From: Frankiaceae bacterium
GTDB lineage: Bacteria; Actinomycetota; Actinomycetes; JAFAQI01
NCBI GenBank assembly: GCA_030840545.1
Contig: JAVEEH010000226.1
Location: 1-8,890 of the forward strand
Length of the DNA: 8,890 nucleotides
Reading direction: 5' to 3'
Shown here: positions 1-7,188 of the stretch, piece by piece
Numbering within the stretch: the stretch's first letter is position 1
Layout: each line of letters opens with the position of its first letter
Notes under the pieces: generated by a model
The model's input: only the letters and a program-made list of their open reading frames with translations
Told to the model about the DNA's origin: nothing
Databases searched by the model: none
Program-made: the position numbers and the translations under genes

Positions 1-306
1 GACCGCAACCCCACCAGTCGGCGAATCCCCACCCCCCTGCACGCCCACGCCGACACCACCTACGTCACCAGCATCGGACCCCACTCCACCGTCCCCGCCG
101 AACGCTGTGACGGCGAACACCTCAACCCCTTCCCCCATGGCCACACCACCAGCACGAACATCGCCCCCATGGACCGCCGCTGGCACCGCGCCAAAACCTT
201 CGCCGGCTTCACCGTCACCCGACAACCTGACGCCACCATCACCTGGCACACCCCGCTCGGCCAGACCGTCACTGTCGAGCCCTACGACTACCGCCTCGGG
301 CCCTAG
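1..306 (+). CDS. C-terminal part of a DUF222/13E12-family HNH endonuclease-like protein (5' end outside the window)
   Basis: Frame 1 is open from the first base to a TAG at 304-306, giving 101 residues. The segment CDGEHLNPFPHGHTTSTN followed by DRRWHRAKTFAGF matches the pattern usual at the C-terminus of actinobacterial DUF222/13E12 repeat proteins (CDxDHxxPWPxGxT...N...CRxHHRxKTxxGW). The HNH elements are visible as His at residue 40, Asn at 53 and His at 62 of the fragment. Three things are unusual: the acidic residue before the first His is Glu rather than Asp, the common CRxHHR is RRWHR, and the upstream cysteine pair normally found before this motif is absent. The nuclease may therefore be weakened or inactive; that is inference. 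The N-terminal DUF222 region lies outside the window. Third codon positions are C in about 79 of 101 codons, unlike the genes downstream. These proteins are usually multicopy in actinobacteria and their cellular role is not established. Confidence 0.8.
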   Translation, partial: DRNPTSRRIPTPLHAHADTTYVTSIGPHSTVPAERCDGEHLNPFPHGHTTSTNIAPMDRRWHRAKTFAGFTVTRQPDATITWHTPLGQTVTVEPYDYRLGP

Positions 307-378
307 CGGGCGACGCACACCGGCCGCGAGGCAGGACTGCTCTACCCGGCGTCGAAGTCCGCCATGACGACGACCTCT

Positions 379-387
379 GGAGTAGGA
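379..387 (+). promoter_or_regulatory. Ribosome binding site of the propeller gene
   Basis: GGAG at 379-382, within GGAGTAGGA, lies 7 bases before the ATG at 390. It supports this start over the nearby out-of-frame ATG at 364. No convincing -10/-35 pair was seen in the 83-base gap after the HNH gene. Confidence 0.6.
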
Positions 388-389
388 CC

Positions 390-2717
390 ATGCTCGCTCG
401 GCGCCCCATGCTCGCCGGACTGCTCGCGGCCACGTTGACCGGTGGTCTCACCGTCGCGCTGCCCGTCATGGCGCACTCGACGTCGCCTCGCGCGACGTTC
501 AGCCGACCGCTGATCCTTGCGGGCGGCGGCGCCGAGCCGTCGATCCGGGTGCCCGCCGACGGCAAGTCCGCGGCGTACGTGTCCGCACCGACCGGGCTCG
601 GGTCGAACTTCTGGCGCATCACCAAGAAGCACAACCCCGATGGGTCGGTCACGTTCCGGCAGGGCCCGGTCATGCAGCCCGACCTCGGCACCGGTGGTGG
701 TGACTCGGAGATCTCGGTCGGGGACCTGACGCAGAACACGCCGGCCAACGGCTGCGCGCCGATCGCCTACTCCGGACTGCACAACATCGACCTGCTGGAC
801 AACTTCACCGTTGCGACGTCGACCGACTGTGGCAAGAGCTTCGCCTTGGCCAACCTGTTCGGCACCGAGAACACGCTGACCGACCGGCAATGGCAGGTGT
901 TCGACGGGGCGAAGACCAACTTCCTGATCTACCACCTGGTGAGCACCGGACAGATCGTCGTCTCGGAGAGCCCTGACGCGGGCCAGCACTATGTCTCCCT
1001 CGGCGCGAGCAACGCCAACGGCTTCATCGAGCCGCAGCTGCTCGCGGCCAGTGGCACCAACCAGCAGATCGGCAACATCATCGTCAGCCACGCGGAGCCG
1101 ATCAAGGGCGTGACCAACGCCCTGTCCGGCGAGCCGGTGCATGCGATGTATGCCATCTTCGGCATCGCCGAGGACACCCAGCAGGCACTGCAGTCGCAGG
1201 CACCCGGTGGGGACTACAACGGCCTCAACGCGATCTACGTCGGCAAGTCGATCGACGGCGGGGTCACCTGGACCGACAGCAAGGTCTTCAGCGTCGACCC
1301 GTCGACCAAGCGTGAGCTCAACATGCTGTTCCCCGTGGTCACCGCCGACTCGGCTGGCAACCTCTACGCCGCGTGGTCGGACACCTACAAGATCGAGTAC
1401 GCCGTGTCGACCGACCATGGTGCCCACTGGTCCAAGCCGCATCAGGTCAACCTCGACAACCGGCGCATGGCGAAGAACGGGGTCGACATCCCGGACGCCG
1501 GCAAGGCCGACGTCTTCCCGTGGATCGCCGCTGGCGGCCGAGGGTTGCTCGACGTGGTCTGGTACCACGGCGAGGGTGGCGCACCCGCGTCCAACCGCAT
1601 CTACCGCGACCCCGGCGACAGCAAGACCAAGTGGACCGTCGCCTTCGCGCAGCTCGGCGGCGCCAACCACACCAGCCGCGGCGCTGCCGCGCCATCGGTG
1701 CTCACCTACAACGAGGCGATCACGCCGGTCATCCACATCGGCGACATCTGCCAGAACGGCACACTGTGTGACCTCGGCGTCGACAACCCCGTCGCGCCGC
1801 GCAAGGACCGGTCGCTGCTCGACTTCTTCCAGGTCGCCATCGACCGTGAGGGGCGTGCCCACCTGGCCATCGCCGACAACGCCGCGGCGCCGGGCCAGCT
1901 GATCTCCGCCTACACCTCGCAGCTCACCGGTGTCTCCCTGACCACCGGCCGCAAGCTCAAGCCGCTCAAGGTGAAGTACGACAAGCTCGCGTGCGCGCCC
2001 GACGCGACGTTCACCGACAAGTCCGACGACGCCACCGAGATCGTCGTCACCACGCCTCTGCCTAGCGAGCCCGCACTCGACGTCGTGCGCAGCTATCTCA
2101 CCTGGAACGCGCCGGGCAAGCTGCTCACCTTCCATGTCCGGGTCAAGGACCTGAGCAAGGACCCGCCGACCGGAGCAACCGGCGAGGCACTCGACTACGC
2201 GTTCGGCATCGGCGGCAAGGGCTACGACTTGTTCGGCTCGCACGACCAAGGCATTGACTCCGCCGACATCGAGTCGCCGACCCGCACCGGCGTCTCCAAT
2301 GACGTGAAGTTCACCGTCGACAAGGCGCACAACGAGTTCACGTTCACGCTGCCGCATGACGCGCTCGCCAAGATCACCGACAAGAAGGCCCAGGGCCCGG
2401 TCATCGGACCGAGCAGCACGATCACCGGCTTGTCGATCACGACGCGTCGGTCCGAGGGCGGCCACTTCCTGCCCAACGCCGACGAGGCCGCCGGTGTGTG
2501 CCCGTTCGTCGTACCGAAACACGGGTCGATCGCGCAGGGTGTGGGCCCGACCGGCGGCAGTGGCGACAACCCCGGGCTGTTGCCGGCCGCCCCGCGGCTG
2601 GGCGCGAGCTCGACCGTGCTGCGCGAGTCGTTGCCGGGCGCGCTGCTCGCCCTGCTGGTCGGCGCTTGCGCCGTTGCCTGGACCGGCCGTCGCCGGGACG
2701 GGCTCGCCCTCGCCTGA
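390..2717 (+). CDS. Exported, membrane-anchored sialidase-like (BNR/Asp-box) beta-propeller protein
   Basis: This is a 775-aa protein. It begins with a signal peptide: basic MLARRPM, a hydrophobic core at about 7-26, and likely cleavage after VMA at residue 28. Residues of about 45-515 look like a beta-propeller. Asp-box-like S-x-D-x-G repeats lie at 144-151 (STDCGKSF), 194-201 (SPDAGQHY), 287-294 (SIDGGVTW) and 340-347 (STDHGAHW), and a DRQW motif lies at 165-168. Residues of about 535-705 form a second, probably beta-sandwich, domain bounded by Cys535 and Cys704. A Gly/Pro-rich linker at 715-745 leads to a hydrophobic segment at 748-764 and the basic tail GRRRD, consistent with a C-terminal membrane anchor facing outward. 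Cys454 and Cys460 could form a disulfide. Asp-box propellers include sialidases, but the catalytic Arg triad and FRIP motif are not clearly present (IRVP at 52-55 is at best degenerate), so glycan binding is as likely as hydrolysis. The choD-like gene starts 16 bases downstream. Confidence 0.8.
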   Translation: MLARRPMLAGLLAATLTGGLTVALPVMAHSTSPRATFSRPLILAGGGAEPSIRVPADGKSAAYVSAPTGLGSNFWRITKKHNPDGSVTFRQGPVMQPDLGTGGGDSEISVGDLTQNTPANGCAPIAYSGLHNIDLLDNFTVATSTDCGKSFALANLFGTENTLTDRQWQVFDGAKTNFLIYHLVSTGQIVVSESPDAGQHYVSLGASNANGFIEPQLLAASGTNQQIGNIIVSHAEPIKGVTNALSGEPVHAMYAIFGIAEDTQQALQSQAPGGDYNGLNAIYVGKSIDGGVTWTDSKVFSVDPSTKRELNMLFPVVTADSAGNLYAAWSDTYKIEYAVSTDHGAHWSKPHQVNLDNRRMAKNGVDIPDAGKADVFPWIAAGGRGLLDVVWYHGEGGAPASNRIYRDPGDSKTKWTVAFAQLGGANHTSRGAAAPSVLTYNEAITPVIHIGDICQNGTLCDLGVDNPVAPRKDRSLLDFFQVAIDREGRAHLAIADNAAAPGQLISAYTSQLTGVSLTTGRKLKPLKVKYDKLACAPDATFTDKSDDATEIVVTTPLPSEPALDVVRSYLTWNAPGKLLTFHVRVKDLSKDPPTGATGEALDYAFGIGGKGYDLFGSHDQGIDSADIESPTRTGVSNDVKFTVDKAHNEFTFTLPHDALAKITDKKAQGPVIGPSSTITGLSITTRRSEGGHFLPNADEAAGVCPFVVPKHGSIAQGVGPTGGSGDNPGLLPAAPRLGASSTVLRESLPGALLALLVGACAVAWTGRRRDGLALA

Positions 2718-2721
2718 CCGA

Positions 2722-2727
2722 TAGCCT
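2722..2727 (+). promoter_or_regulatory. Candidate leaderless -10 element of choD
   Basis: TAGCCT fits the actinobacterial -10 consensus TANNNT. It ends six bases before the ATG at 2734, so the A of ATG would be the transcription start. No Shine-Dalgarno sequence is visible in the 16-base gap, which also fits leaderless initiation. The -35 side would lie inside the preceding gene and is not distinctive. Confidence 0.45.
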
Positions 2728-2733
2728 CTGCGG

Positions 2734-4428
2734 ATGTCCGACGCGACCGGGTTCGACTACGACGTCATCGTCATCGGCAGCGGGTTCGGGGGCTCCGTCG
2801 CCGCGCTGCGGGCGGCCGAGAAGGGCTATCGCGTCGCCGTCATCGAGGCCGGCCGGCGCTTCACCGACGAGACACTGCCGACGACGAGCTGGGACCTGCG
2901 GAAGTTCTTCTGGGCGCCTCGGCTCGGATGGATGGGCATCCAGAAGATCACCCCGCTGAACGACGTCATGGTGCTGTCGGGTGCCGGTGTCGGCGGCGGA
3001 TCGCTCGTCTACGCCAACACCCTCTACACCCCGTTGGACGACTTCTTCGCCGACCCGCAGTGGGCCCAGATCACCGACTGGAAGGCCGAGCTGTCGCCCT
3101 ACTACGACCAGGCGACGCGAATGCTGGGCGTGACCGACAACCCCACGATGACGCCGTCGGACGTCGAGATGAAGGCAGTCGCCGAGGAGATGGGCGTCGG
3201 CCACACGTTCCACGTCACCCCGGTCGGTGTCTTCTTCGGCACCGAGCCCGGCAAGACCGTGCCGGACCCCTATTTCGGCGGAGCCGGTCCCGACCGCACC
3301 GGCTGCATCCAGTGCGGCAACTGCATGGTTGGGTGTCGCTTCGGCGCGAAGAACCGGCTGGACGTCAACTATCTCCACCTCGCCGAAGGTCTCGGTGCCG
3401 TCATCGTCGCCGAGACGACCGTCGCCGCAGTCCGGCCCCTCCACGGCGGTGGCTACGACGTCGCGATGCATCACACGACGCGGCGCGGTGAGCAACGGTC
3501 GTCGACCGCCGAGCAGGTCGTGTTCGCGGCCGGCACGCTTGGCACCCAGCGGTTGCTGCACCGGATGCGTGACGAAGGAGTGCTGCCGCGCATCTCCGCA
3601 CGCCTCGGGCAGCTCACCCGCACCAACTCCGAGGCGATTCTCGGTGCGATGTCACGACGCAAGGGTGCCGACTACTCGACCGGTGTCGCGATCACGTCGT
3701 CGTTCCACCCCGAGCCGCGGACGCACGTCGAGCCGGTCCGTTACGGAAAGGGCTCAAACGCGATGGGGTTGCTGTCGACCTGGATGACCGACGGCGGCCC
3801 GGGTGGGCCGCGGTGGTTGAAGTGGCTGGGCAAGGCGCTGCGTCATCCGTTGCTGACGATGCGGCTGTTCTGGCTCCGCGGCTGGTCCGAGCGCACGATC
3901 ATCGTGCTCGTCATGCAGTCTCTCGACAACTCGCTCACGGTCCGGCGCAAGAAGGGGCGGCTCGGTGAGCGGCTCGTCACCTCGCAGGGACACGGCGAGC
4001 CCAACCCGACGTGGATCCCGGCCGGCAACGACGTAACCCGCCGGCTCGCCGACCGCATCGGCGGGTTGCCCGGCGGCTCGGTTGGGGAGATCTTCAACAT
4101 CCCGATGACGGCGCACATCATTGGCGGCTGCCCGATCGGTGACACCCCGGCGACGGCTGTCCTCGACCCATGGCAACGAATCTTCGGCTACGAAGGACTG
4201 CACGTCACGGACGGCGCGGCGGTGACGGCCAACCTCGGCGTCAACCCGTCGCTCACCATCACCGCGCAGGCTGAACGCGCGATGGCGTTCTGGCCCAACA
4301 AGGGGGAGACGGACCCGCGCCCGCCGCTCGGCTCGGCCTATGTGCCGGTCCGGCCGGCGCCGCCGCGCCACCCTGCCGTGCCCGCCGGCGCCCACGGAGA
4401 GCTGCGCCTGCCGATTGCGGCGGTCTGA
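2734..4428 (+). CDS. choD: GMC-family FAD oxidoreductase, ChoD/cholesterol-oxidase-like
   Basis: This 564-aa protein is close to the length of mycobacterial ChoD (about 578 aa). The N-terminus has the FAD dinucleotide-binding fold: GSGFGG at 15-20 and the ribose-binding Glu38 in VIEAG. A second FAD loop, GAGVGGGSLVYAN, lies at 83-95. A four-cysteine motif Cys191-x2-Cys194-x2-Cys197-x3-Cys201 is followed by RFGAKN. Near the C-terminus, His461 (HIIGGCPIG) and Asn504 (NLGVNPSLTITA) align with the active-site His and Asn of cholesterol oxidases (the HPLGG and VNP motifs). The family oxidises hydroxyls such as the 3-beta-hydroxyl of sterols, using FAD. There is no signal peptide or membrane segment, so it is probably cytoplasmic or peripheral. 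Residues of about 361-385 are basic and hydrophobic and might touch a membrane. True ChoD substrates are uncertain even in mycobacteria, so sterol oxidation is a family inference. The gene converges on the transporter gene, with 30 bases between the two stop codons. Confidence 0.85.
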   Translation: MSDATGFDYDVIVIGSGFGGSVAALRAAEKGYRVAVIEAGRRFTDETLPTTSWDLRKFFWAPRLGWMGIQKITPLNDVMVLSGAGVGGGSLVYANTLYTPLDDFFADPQWAQITDWKAELSPYYDQATRMLGVTDNPTMTPSDVEMKAVAEEMGVGHTFHVTPVGVFFGTEPGKTVPDPYFGGAGPDRTGCIQCGNCMVGCRFGAKNRLDVNYLHLAEGLGAVIVAETTVAAVRPLHGGGYDVAMHHTTRRGEQRSSTAEQVVFAAGTLGTQRLLHRMRDEGVLPRISARLGQLTRTNSEAILGAMSRRKGADYSTGVAITSSFHPEPRTHVEPVRYGKGSNAMGLLSTWMTDGGPGGPRWLKWLGKALRHPLLTMRLFWLRGWSERTIIVLVMQSLDNSLTVRRKKGRLGERLVTSQGHGEPNPTWIPAGNDVTRRLADRIGGLPGGSVGEIFNIPMTAHIIGGCPIGDTPATAVLDPWQRIFGYEGLHVTDGAAVTANLGVNPSLTITAQAERAMAFWPNKGETDPRPPLGSAYVPVRPAPPRHPAVPAGAHGELRLPIAAV

Positions 4429-4458
4429 CACAGAACAGGGGCTAGCTGCGCGGCCAAG

Positions 4459-6171
4459 TCAGTGGGACTGGTCGAGCTCTGATGCGGGAGTTGCGTTCGG
4501 AAGGTTGACCGTCTTGTTCGGGTGGGTGCGAGCAAGCCGCATCGACATACCGGAGACGAACGACGGCGACAGCGTCGTCTCGGTGAGCGCTGCCAAGAAG
4601 GTCTCGCCATCGATACGCCAGATGCTGCTGCTCTCATCGGCCTTCACGGTCGCCGTCCGTGGGATCTGCTGCAACAGACCGATCTCACCGAAGTAGCTCG
4701 GCGCCTTGAGGAACCGGATGTGCTTCTCACTCCGGCCCTTCTCGCGTCGGCTCGACACGTCGACCTTGCCTTCGACGAGCACATAGAGGGCGTCGGCCGG
4801 TTCGCCTTGGACGACGATCGGGGTTCCCGGCTCGACGACCAGCTCGGTGGCGCTCCTGGCCAGGCGCTCGAGCACCGGGTGCGCGGCCGCGGCGAAGATG
4901 TCGAACTGCTCGAGCACCCGCACCCGTGGGGCGACCTCCTCCGCTGTCAGGGCGGCGACCCGGTCCAGGGACGCCAGCTTCGGATAGCAGACCATCACGA
5001 TGGCGGGGACTACGAACGCGGCCAGCAGGAGTGCGGTGTCGAGGCCGAAGATGTTGAGCAGGAACGGTGTGACGAACGCACCGAGTGACAGCCCGCCGAG
5101 AATCAGCGCCCAGAAGACGCCGAAGACGCGACTGATCATGTCAGGCGCGAGCGAGCGTTGCAGCGCGGTCATCGCGAGCACGTCGACTGCCAGCGTGGCG
5201 ACGCCCCGGACGACCTCGATGATGAACGCAATCGTCGGCGAGTGCACGACGACGAGCAACGCCGTTGGCGCGGCGTAGGCGATCATTCCCGCCGACAGCA
5301 CGAGCGACAGGCGCGGCAACGCGGCCAGACGGTTGACGAACGCGGCGCCGATCAGTCCGCCGACACCGAGCGCGACCAGCAGGTAGCCGTAGCCATTCGC
5401 ACCGGTGCCCAGCTTGTCCTTGCTCAGGAACAGGAACAGCACAGTGTCCGCGCCGTAGAGCATCGTCGTGGCGACCACGAACGACGTCAGCAGGGCAGCT
5501 GTCGAGTTACCGACGATCGCGCGGACCCCGACCGCCATCTGCCGGAACGGTCCGCCCTCTCCGGACAGGTCCGTCGGGACACTGCGGGCGCGGATCCGCC
5601 AGACCATGACCGCCGACAGGAGGAAGGTGACCGAGTCGATGCCCATGACCGTCGCCGGCTGACCGAACGCGAGGACGATGGCGCCGACAGCGGGCCCGGC
5701 GATGATCGCGACGTTGTTGATGGTCTCGACGAGTGCGTTGCCGGCGGCGAGATGGTCCTCGCCGACCAGCTGGGGCACCATGGCATTGGTGGCGGGGTTG
5801 TAGGCGCACGCAACGACGGAGTTGACCCCGGCAAGGATGATGGTCAGCCATGCCGGTGCGTGCATGGCACAGACGACGGTCAGGACGATCATGTTGCAGA
5901 AGCGGATGAGGTCAGCACTGACCATCACGTGGATGCGTTCGAACCGCTCGGCGACGACGCCGCCGTAAGGCGAGGCGAAGAAGGCCGGGATCATCCGGCC
6001 GAGCGTCCCGGCGGAGACCCAGGCCGCCGAATGCGTCTTGTCGTAGATGTAGACGATCAAGGCGACGTTGTAAGCCCAGTCGCCCATCGCGGACGTGGTC
6101 AGGGCACCGGCGAGCAGCCGGAAGTCGCGACTGCGCAACGCTCCGCGATAAGACGGTCCCGCAGACGTCAC
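4459..6171 (-). CDS. Major facilitator transporter fused to a C-terminal cyclic-nucleotide-binding domain
   Basis: This 570-aa protein begins with GTG at 6171. Residues 17-400 show about 12 hydrophobic segments. An MFS motif-A loop (GGVVAERFERIHVM, 70-83) lies between segments 2 and 3, and a polar central loop spans about 193-220. The resemblance is to drug/siderophore exporters of the MFS_3 (EntS-like) type; the substrate is unknown. Residues of about 423-548 form a cyclic-nucleotide-binding domain facing the cytoplasm. Its phosphate-binding cassette, YFGEIGLLQQIPRTATV at 493-509, keeps Glu496 (expected to contact the ribose 2'-OH) and Arg505 (expected to contact the cyclic phosphate). Arg505 is followed by Thr506, a residue linked to cGMP acceptance in eukaryotic protein kinase G, although many bacterial domains also have Thr here. 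No helix-turn-helix follows, so this is not a CRP-type regulator. The likely role is transport gated or tuned by cAMP or cGMP. The hydrolase gene lies 52 bases upstream on the same strand, suggesting an operon. Confidence 0.9.
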   Translation of the reverse strand: MTSAGPSYRGALRSRDFRLLAGALTTSAMGDWAYNVALIVYIYDKTHSAAWVSAGTLGRMIPAFFASPYGGVVAERFERIHVMVSADLIRFCNMIVLTVVCAMHAPAWLTIILAGVNSVVACAYNPATNAMVPQLVGEDHLAAGNALVETINNVAIIAGPAVGAIVLAFGQPATVMGIDSVTFLLSAVMVWRIRARSVPTDLSGEGGPFRQMAVGVRAIVGNSTAALLTSFVVATTMLYGADTVLFLFLSKDKLGTGANGYGYLLVALGVGGLIGAAFVNRLAALPRLSLVLSAGMIAYAAPTALLVVVHSPTIAFIIEVVRGVATLAVDVLAMTALQRSLAPDMISRVFGVFWALILGGLSLGAFVTPFLLNIFGLDTALLLAAFVVPAIVMVCYPKLASLDRVAALTAEEVAPRVRVLEQFDIFAAAAHPVLERLARSATELVVEPGTPIVVQGEPADALYVLVEGKVDVSSRREKGRSEKHIRFLKAPSYFGEIGLLQQIPRTATVKADESSSIWRIDGETFLAALTETTLSPSFVSGMSMRLARTHPNKTVNLPNATPASELDQSH

Positions 6172-6175
6172 GCAG

Positions 6176-6182
6176 CCTCCTT
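6176..6182 (-). promoter_or_regulatory. Strong ribosome binding site fixing the GTG start of the transporter
   Basis: On the minus strand AAGGAGG, a full anti-16S match, lies four bases before the GTG at 6171-6169. It decides the non-ATG start and suggests efficient translation. It sits in the 52-base gap after the hydrolase stop codon, consistent with translation from a shared transcript. Confidence 0.75.
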
Positions 6183-6223
6183 CGATCGGCTGTTCGGGTC
6201 AGTGCTGATCACGATCGGGCGGG

Positions 6224-7081
6224 TCATGGCACGTGAGCACCAGTCCGCGCGAGGTGGACGGTTTGGCCTTCTGCGGCCGCGAACATATCCAGGTCGGCGG
6301 CGGTGAGATCCCGGACGATCGCGTCGATCTCGTCGTCGGTCCGTTCGGGTGAGTGATGGAACATGGCCAGGCGCCGGGCGCCGGCTTCCCGGGCGAGAGC
6401 CATCGCGTACTCAACCGAGGCATGGCCGAGATAGGTGACGGCCGGAAACTCGGCCGCGACGAACTGCGCGTCATGGACCAGCAGGTCGACGTCGTCGGCG
6501 AGCTCGAGCGCCGCGGCGTGCCGCTCGCCGTAGCCGTCGGGCCCGGGTCCCAGCGACAACGGCACATGATCCGACAGATAGGCCAGCGAGCCGGTGTCGT
6601 CGCTCACGCGGAAACCGAAGGTCTGCCCGCCCTTGTGCGGGATCTCCCGGACCAGCACGCGGAACCCTTCCACGGCATGCACCCCCTCGGTGAGACCGGA
6701 GAAGCTCCAGCCGGGGCCCAGCTGCTGCGGCCCGATGGGGAAGTGCGGTGGGGACATGCCGCGCGCCAGCGTCCCGACCGGGTCACCGTCCGGCGCTGGG
6801 AGCTGCACCCCGACGCGGGCGCCCGGTGCACCACCGCCACGGAAGAAAGGCAGGCCGTGGACGTGGTCCCAGTGGAGGTGGCCGAGCAGGATCGAGCCGT
6901 CGTACGGCGCCCCGCCCAACAGTGCCGTCACGTTCCGCAGCCCGGTGCCGCCGTCCAGAACCAGCGTCGGCGGCCGGCCGTCATGGGCAAGTGCGACAGA
7001 TGACGTATGTCCGCCGTACCGCGCGAAAGGCAGCCCGGGGGCGGGCGTCGAGCCCCGCACCCCGCAGAAGTGAACGTCCAC
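6224..7081 (-). CDS. Metallo-beta-lactamase-fold hydrolase, possible cyclic-nucleotide phosphodiesterase
   Basis: From the GTG at 7081 the product is 285 aa and opens with [16 protein letters not shown]. This start is chosen because family members begin right at this strand (compare the xVxFxGxRGSxPxPG opening). An in-frame ATG at 7141 would add 20 residues of low-complexity sequence. The metal-binding motif HLHWDH is at 68-73 (His68, His70, Asp72, His73). Further candidate ligands are His149 in IPHKGG, Asp171 in LSDH, His203-Asp204 in VHDAQF, His220 in LGHAS and His242/243 in FHHSP, so the active site looks complete. The opening and the HDAQF, GHAS and FHHSP series resemble the TaR3-like branch, often annotated as class-II cAMP phosphodiesterase-like; actual substrates are mostly untested. 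No signal peptide is seen, so it is probably cytoplasmic. The gene lies 52 bases upstream of the transporter with the cyclic-nucleotide domain, on the same strand, and is divergent from guaA. Confidence 0.82.
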   Translation of the reverse strand: MDVHFCGVRGSTPAPGLPFARYGGHTSSVALAHDGRPPTLVLDGGTGLRNVTALLGGAPYDGSILLGHLHWDHVHGLPFFRGGGAPGARVGVQLPAPDGDPVGTLARGMSPPHFPIGPQQLGPGWSFSGLTEGVHAVEGFRVLVREIPHKGGQTFGFRVSDDTGSLAYLSDHVPLSLGPGPDGYGERHAAALELADDVDLLVHDAQFVAAEFPAVTYLGHASVEYAMALAREAGARRLAMFHHSPERTDDEIDAIVRDLTAADLDMFAAAEGQTVHLARTGAHVP

Positions 7082-7188
7082 GCCGGCCCCCGCCTGCGCC
7101 TGGTCAGCGCCCGACCGAGCGTGGCACAGCGCGGGACCCACCGTCCGCCGTTCCTGCCAACGGGCGGGTCGCTCGTTACGATGGGTGC
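7082..7188. promoter_or_regulatory. Divergent intergenic region between the hydrolase gene and guaA
   Basis: These 107 bases must drive guaA rightward and probably the hydrolase-transporter pair leftward. If the hydrolase starts at the ATG at 7141, only 47 bases remain. The guaA -10 candidate is clear. On the minus strand a TTGGCA at 7155-7160 resembles a -35 box, but no matching -10 follows at 16-18 bases. No guanine/purine riboswitch-like structure is evident. Confidence 0.4.
7177..7182 (+). promoter_or_regulatory. Candidate leaderless -10 element of guaA
   Basis: TACGAT matches the actinobacterial -10 consensus TANNNT and ends exactly six bases before the ATG at 7189, the same geometry as at choD. 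No Shine-Dalgarno sequence precedes the ATG; GGGTGC is the only intervening sequence. guaA is therefore probably translated from a leaderless transcript. No good -35 box is seen. Confidence 0.55.

Noticed and set aside
391..420. Twin-arginine export signal in the propeller protein
   Set aside because: There is an Arg pair at residues 4-5, but the following PML lacks the hydrophobic/Lys consensus positions. An ordinary Sec signal peptide is the safer reading.
342..2522. Very long minus-strand open frame (726 codons) opposite the propeller gene
   Set aside because: It is a mirror of the GC-rich codon pattern on the plus strand. Its translation is rich in Arg, Val, Gly and Asp, with no recognisable domain, signal peptide or hydrophobic pattern.
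4422..4430. GGTCTGACA at the choD stop codon, also found in the palindrome after guaA (8815-8823)
   Set aside because: A nine-base match containing a Val codon and a TGA stop is within chance. No inverted partner lies near the choD copy.
4454..4471. Possible terminator between the convergent choD and transporter genes
   Set aside because: Only a 6-bp stem with a bulge, partly inside the transporter coding end, and no T-tract. Too weak to call.
6202..6212. CRP-like GTG-N5-CAC site upstream of the transporter
   Set aside because: The half-sites are incomplete compared with TGTGA-N6-TCACA. It lies between two genes that are probably cotranscribed.
5158..6306. Long plus-strand open frame opposite the transporter gene
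   Set aside because: Its translation is low-complexity, rich in Arg, Asp and His, with no family motifs. The minus-strand frame has clear MFS and cyclic-nucleotide-binding motifs.
7082..7141. Longer hydrolase form starting at ATG 7141
   Set aside because: The 20 extra residues are Ala/Gly-rich and do not resemble the family, whose members begin at the VHFCGVRGS strand. Not fully excluded, because the GTG at 7081 has only a weak G-rich ribosome binding site.
6748..7188. Extended N-terminus of guaA from an upstream in-frame start
   Set aside because: The added residues are low-complexity and overlap the hydrolase gene. GMP synthetases start a few residues before [13 protein letters not shown], which fits the ATG at 7189.
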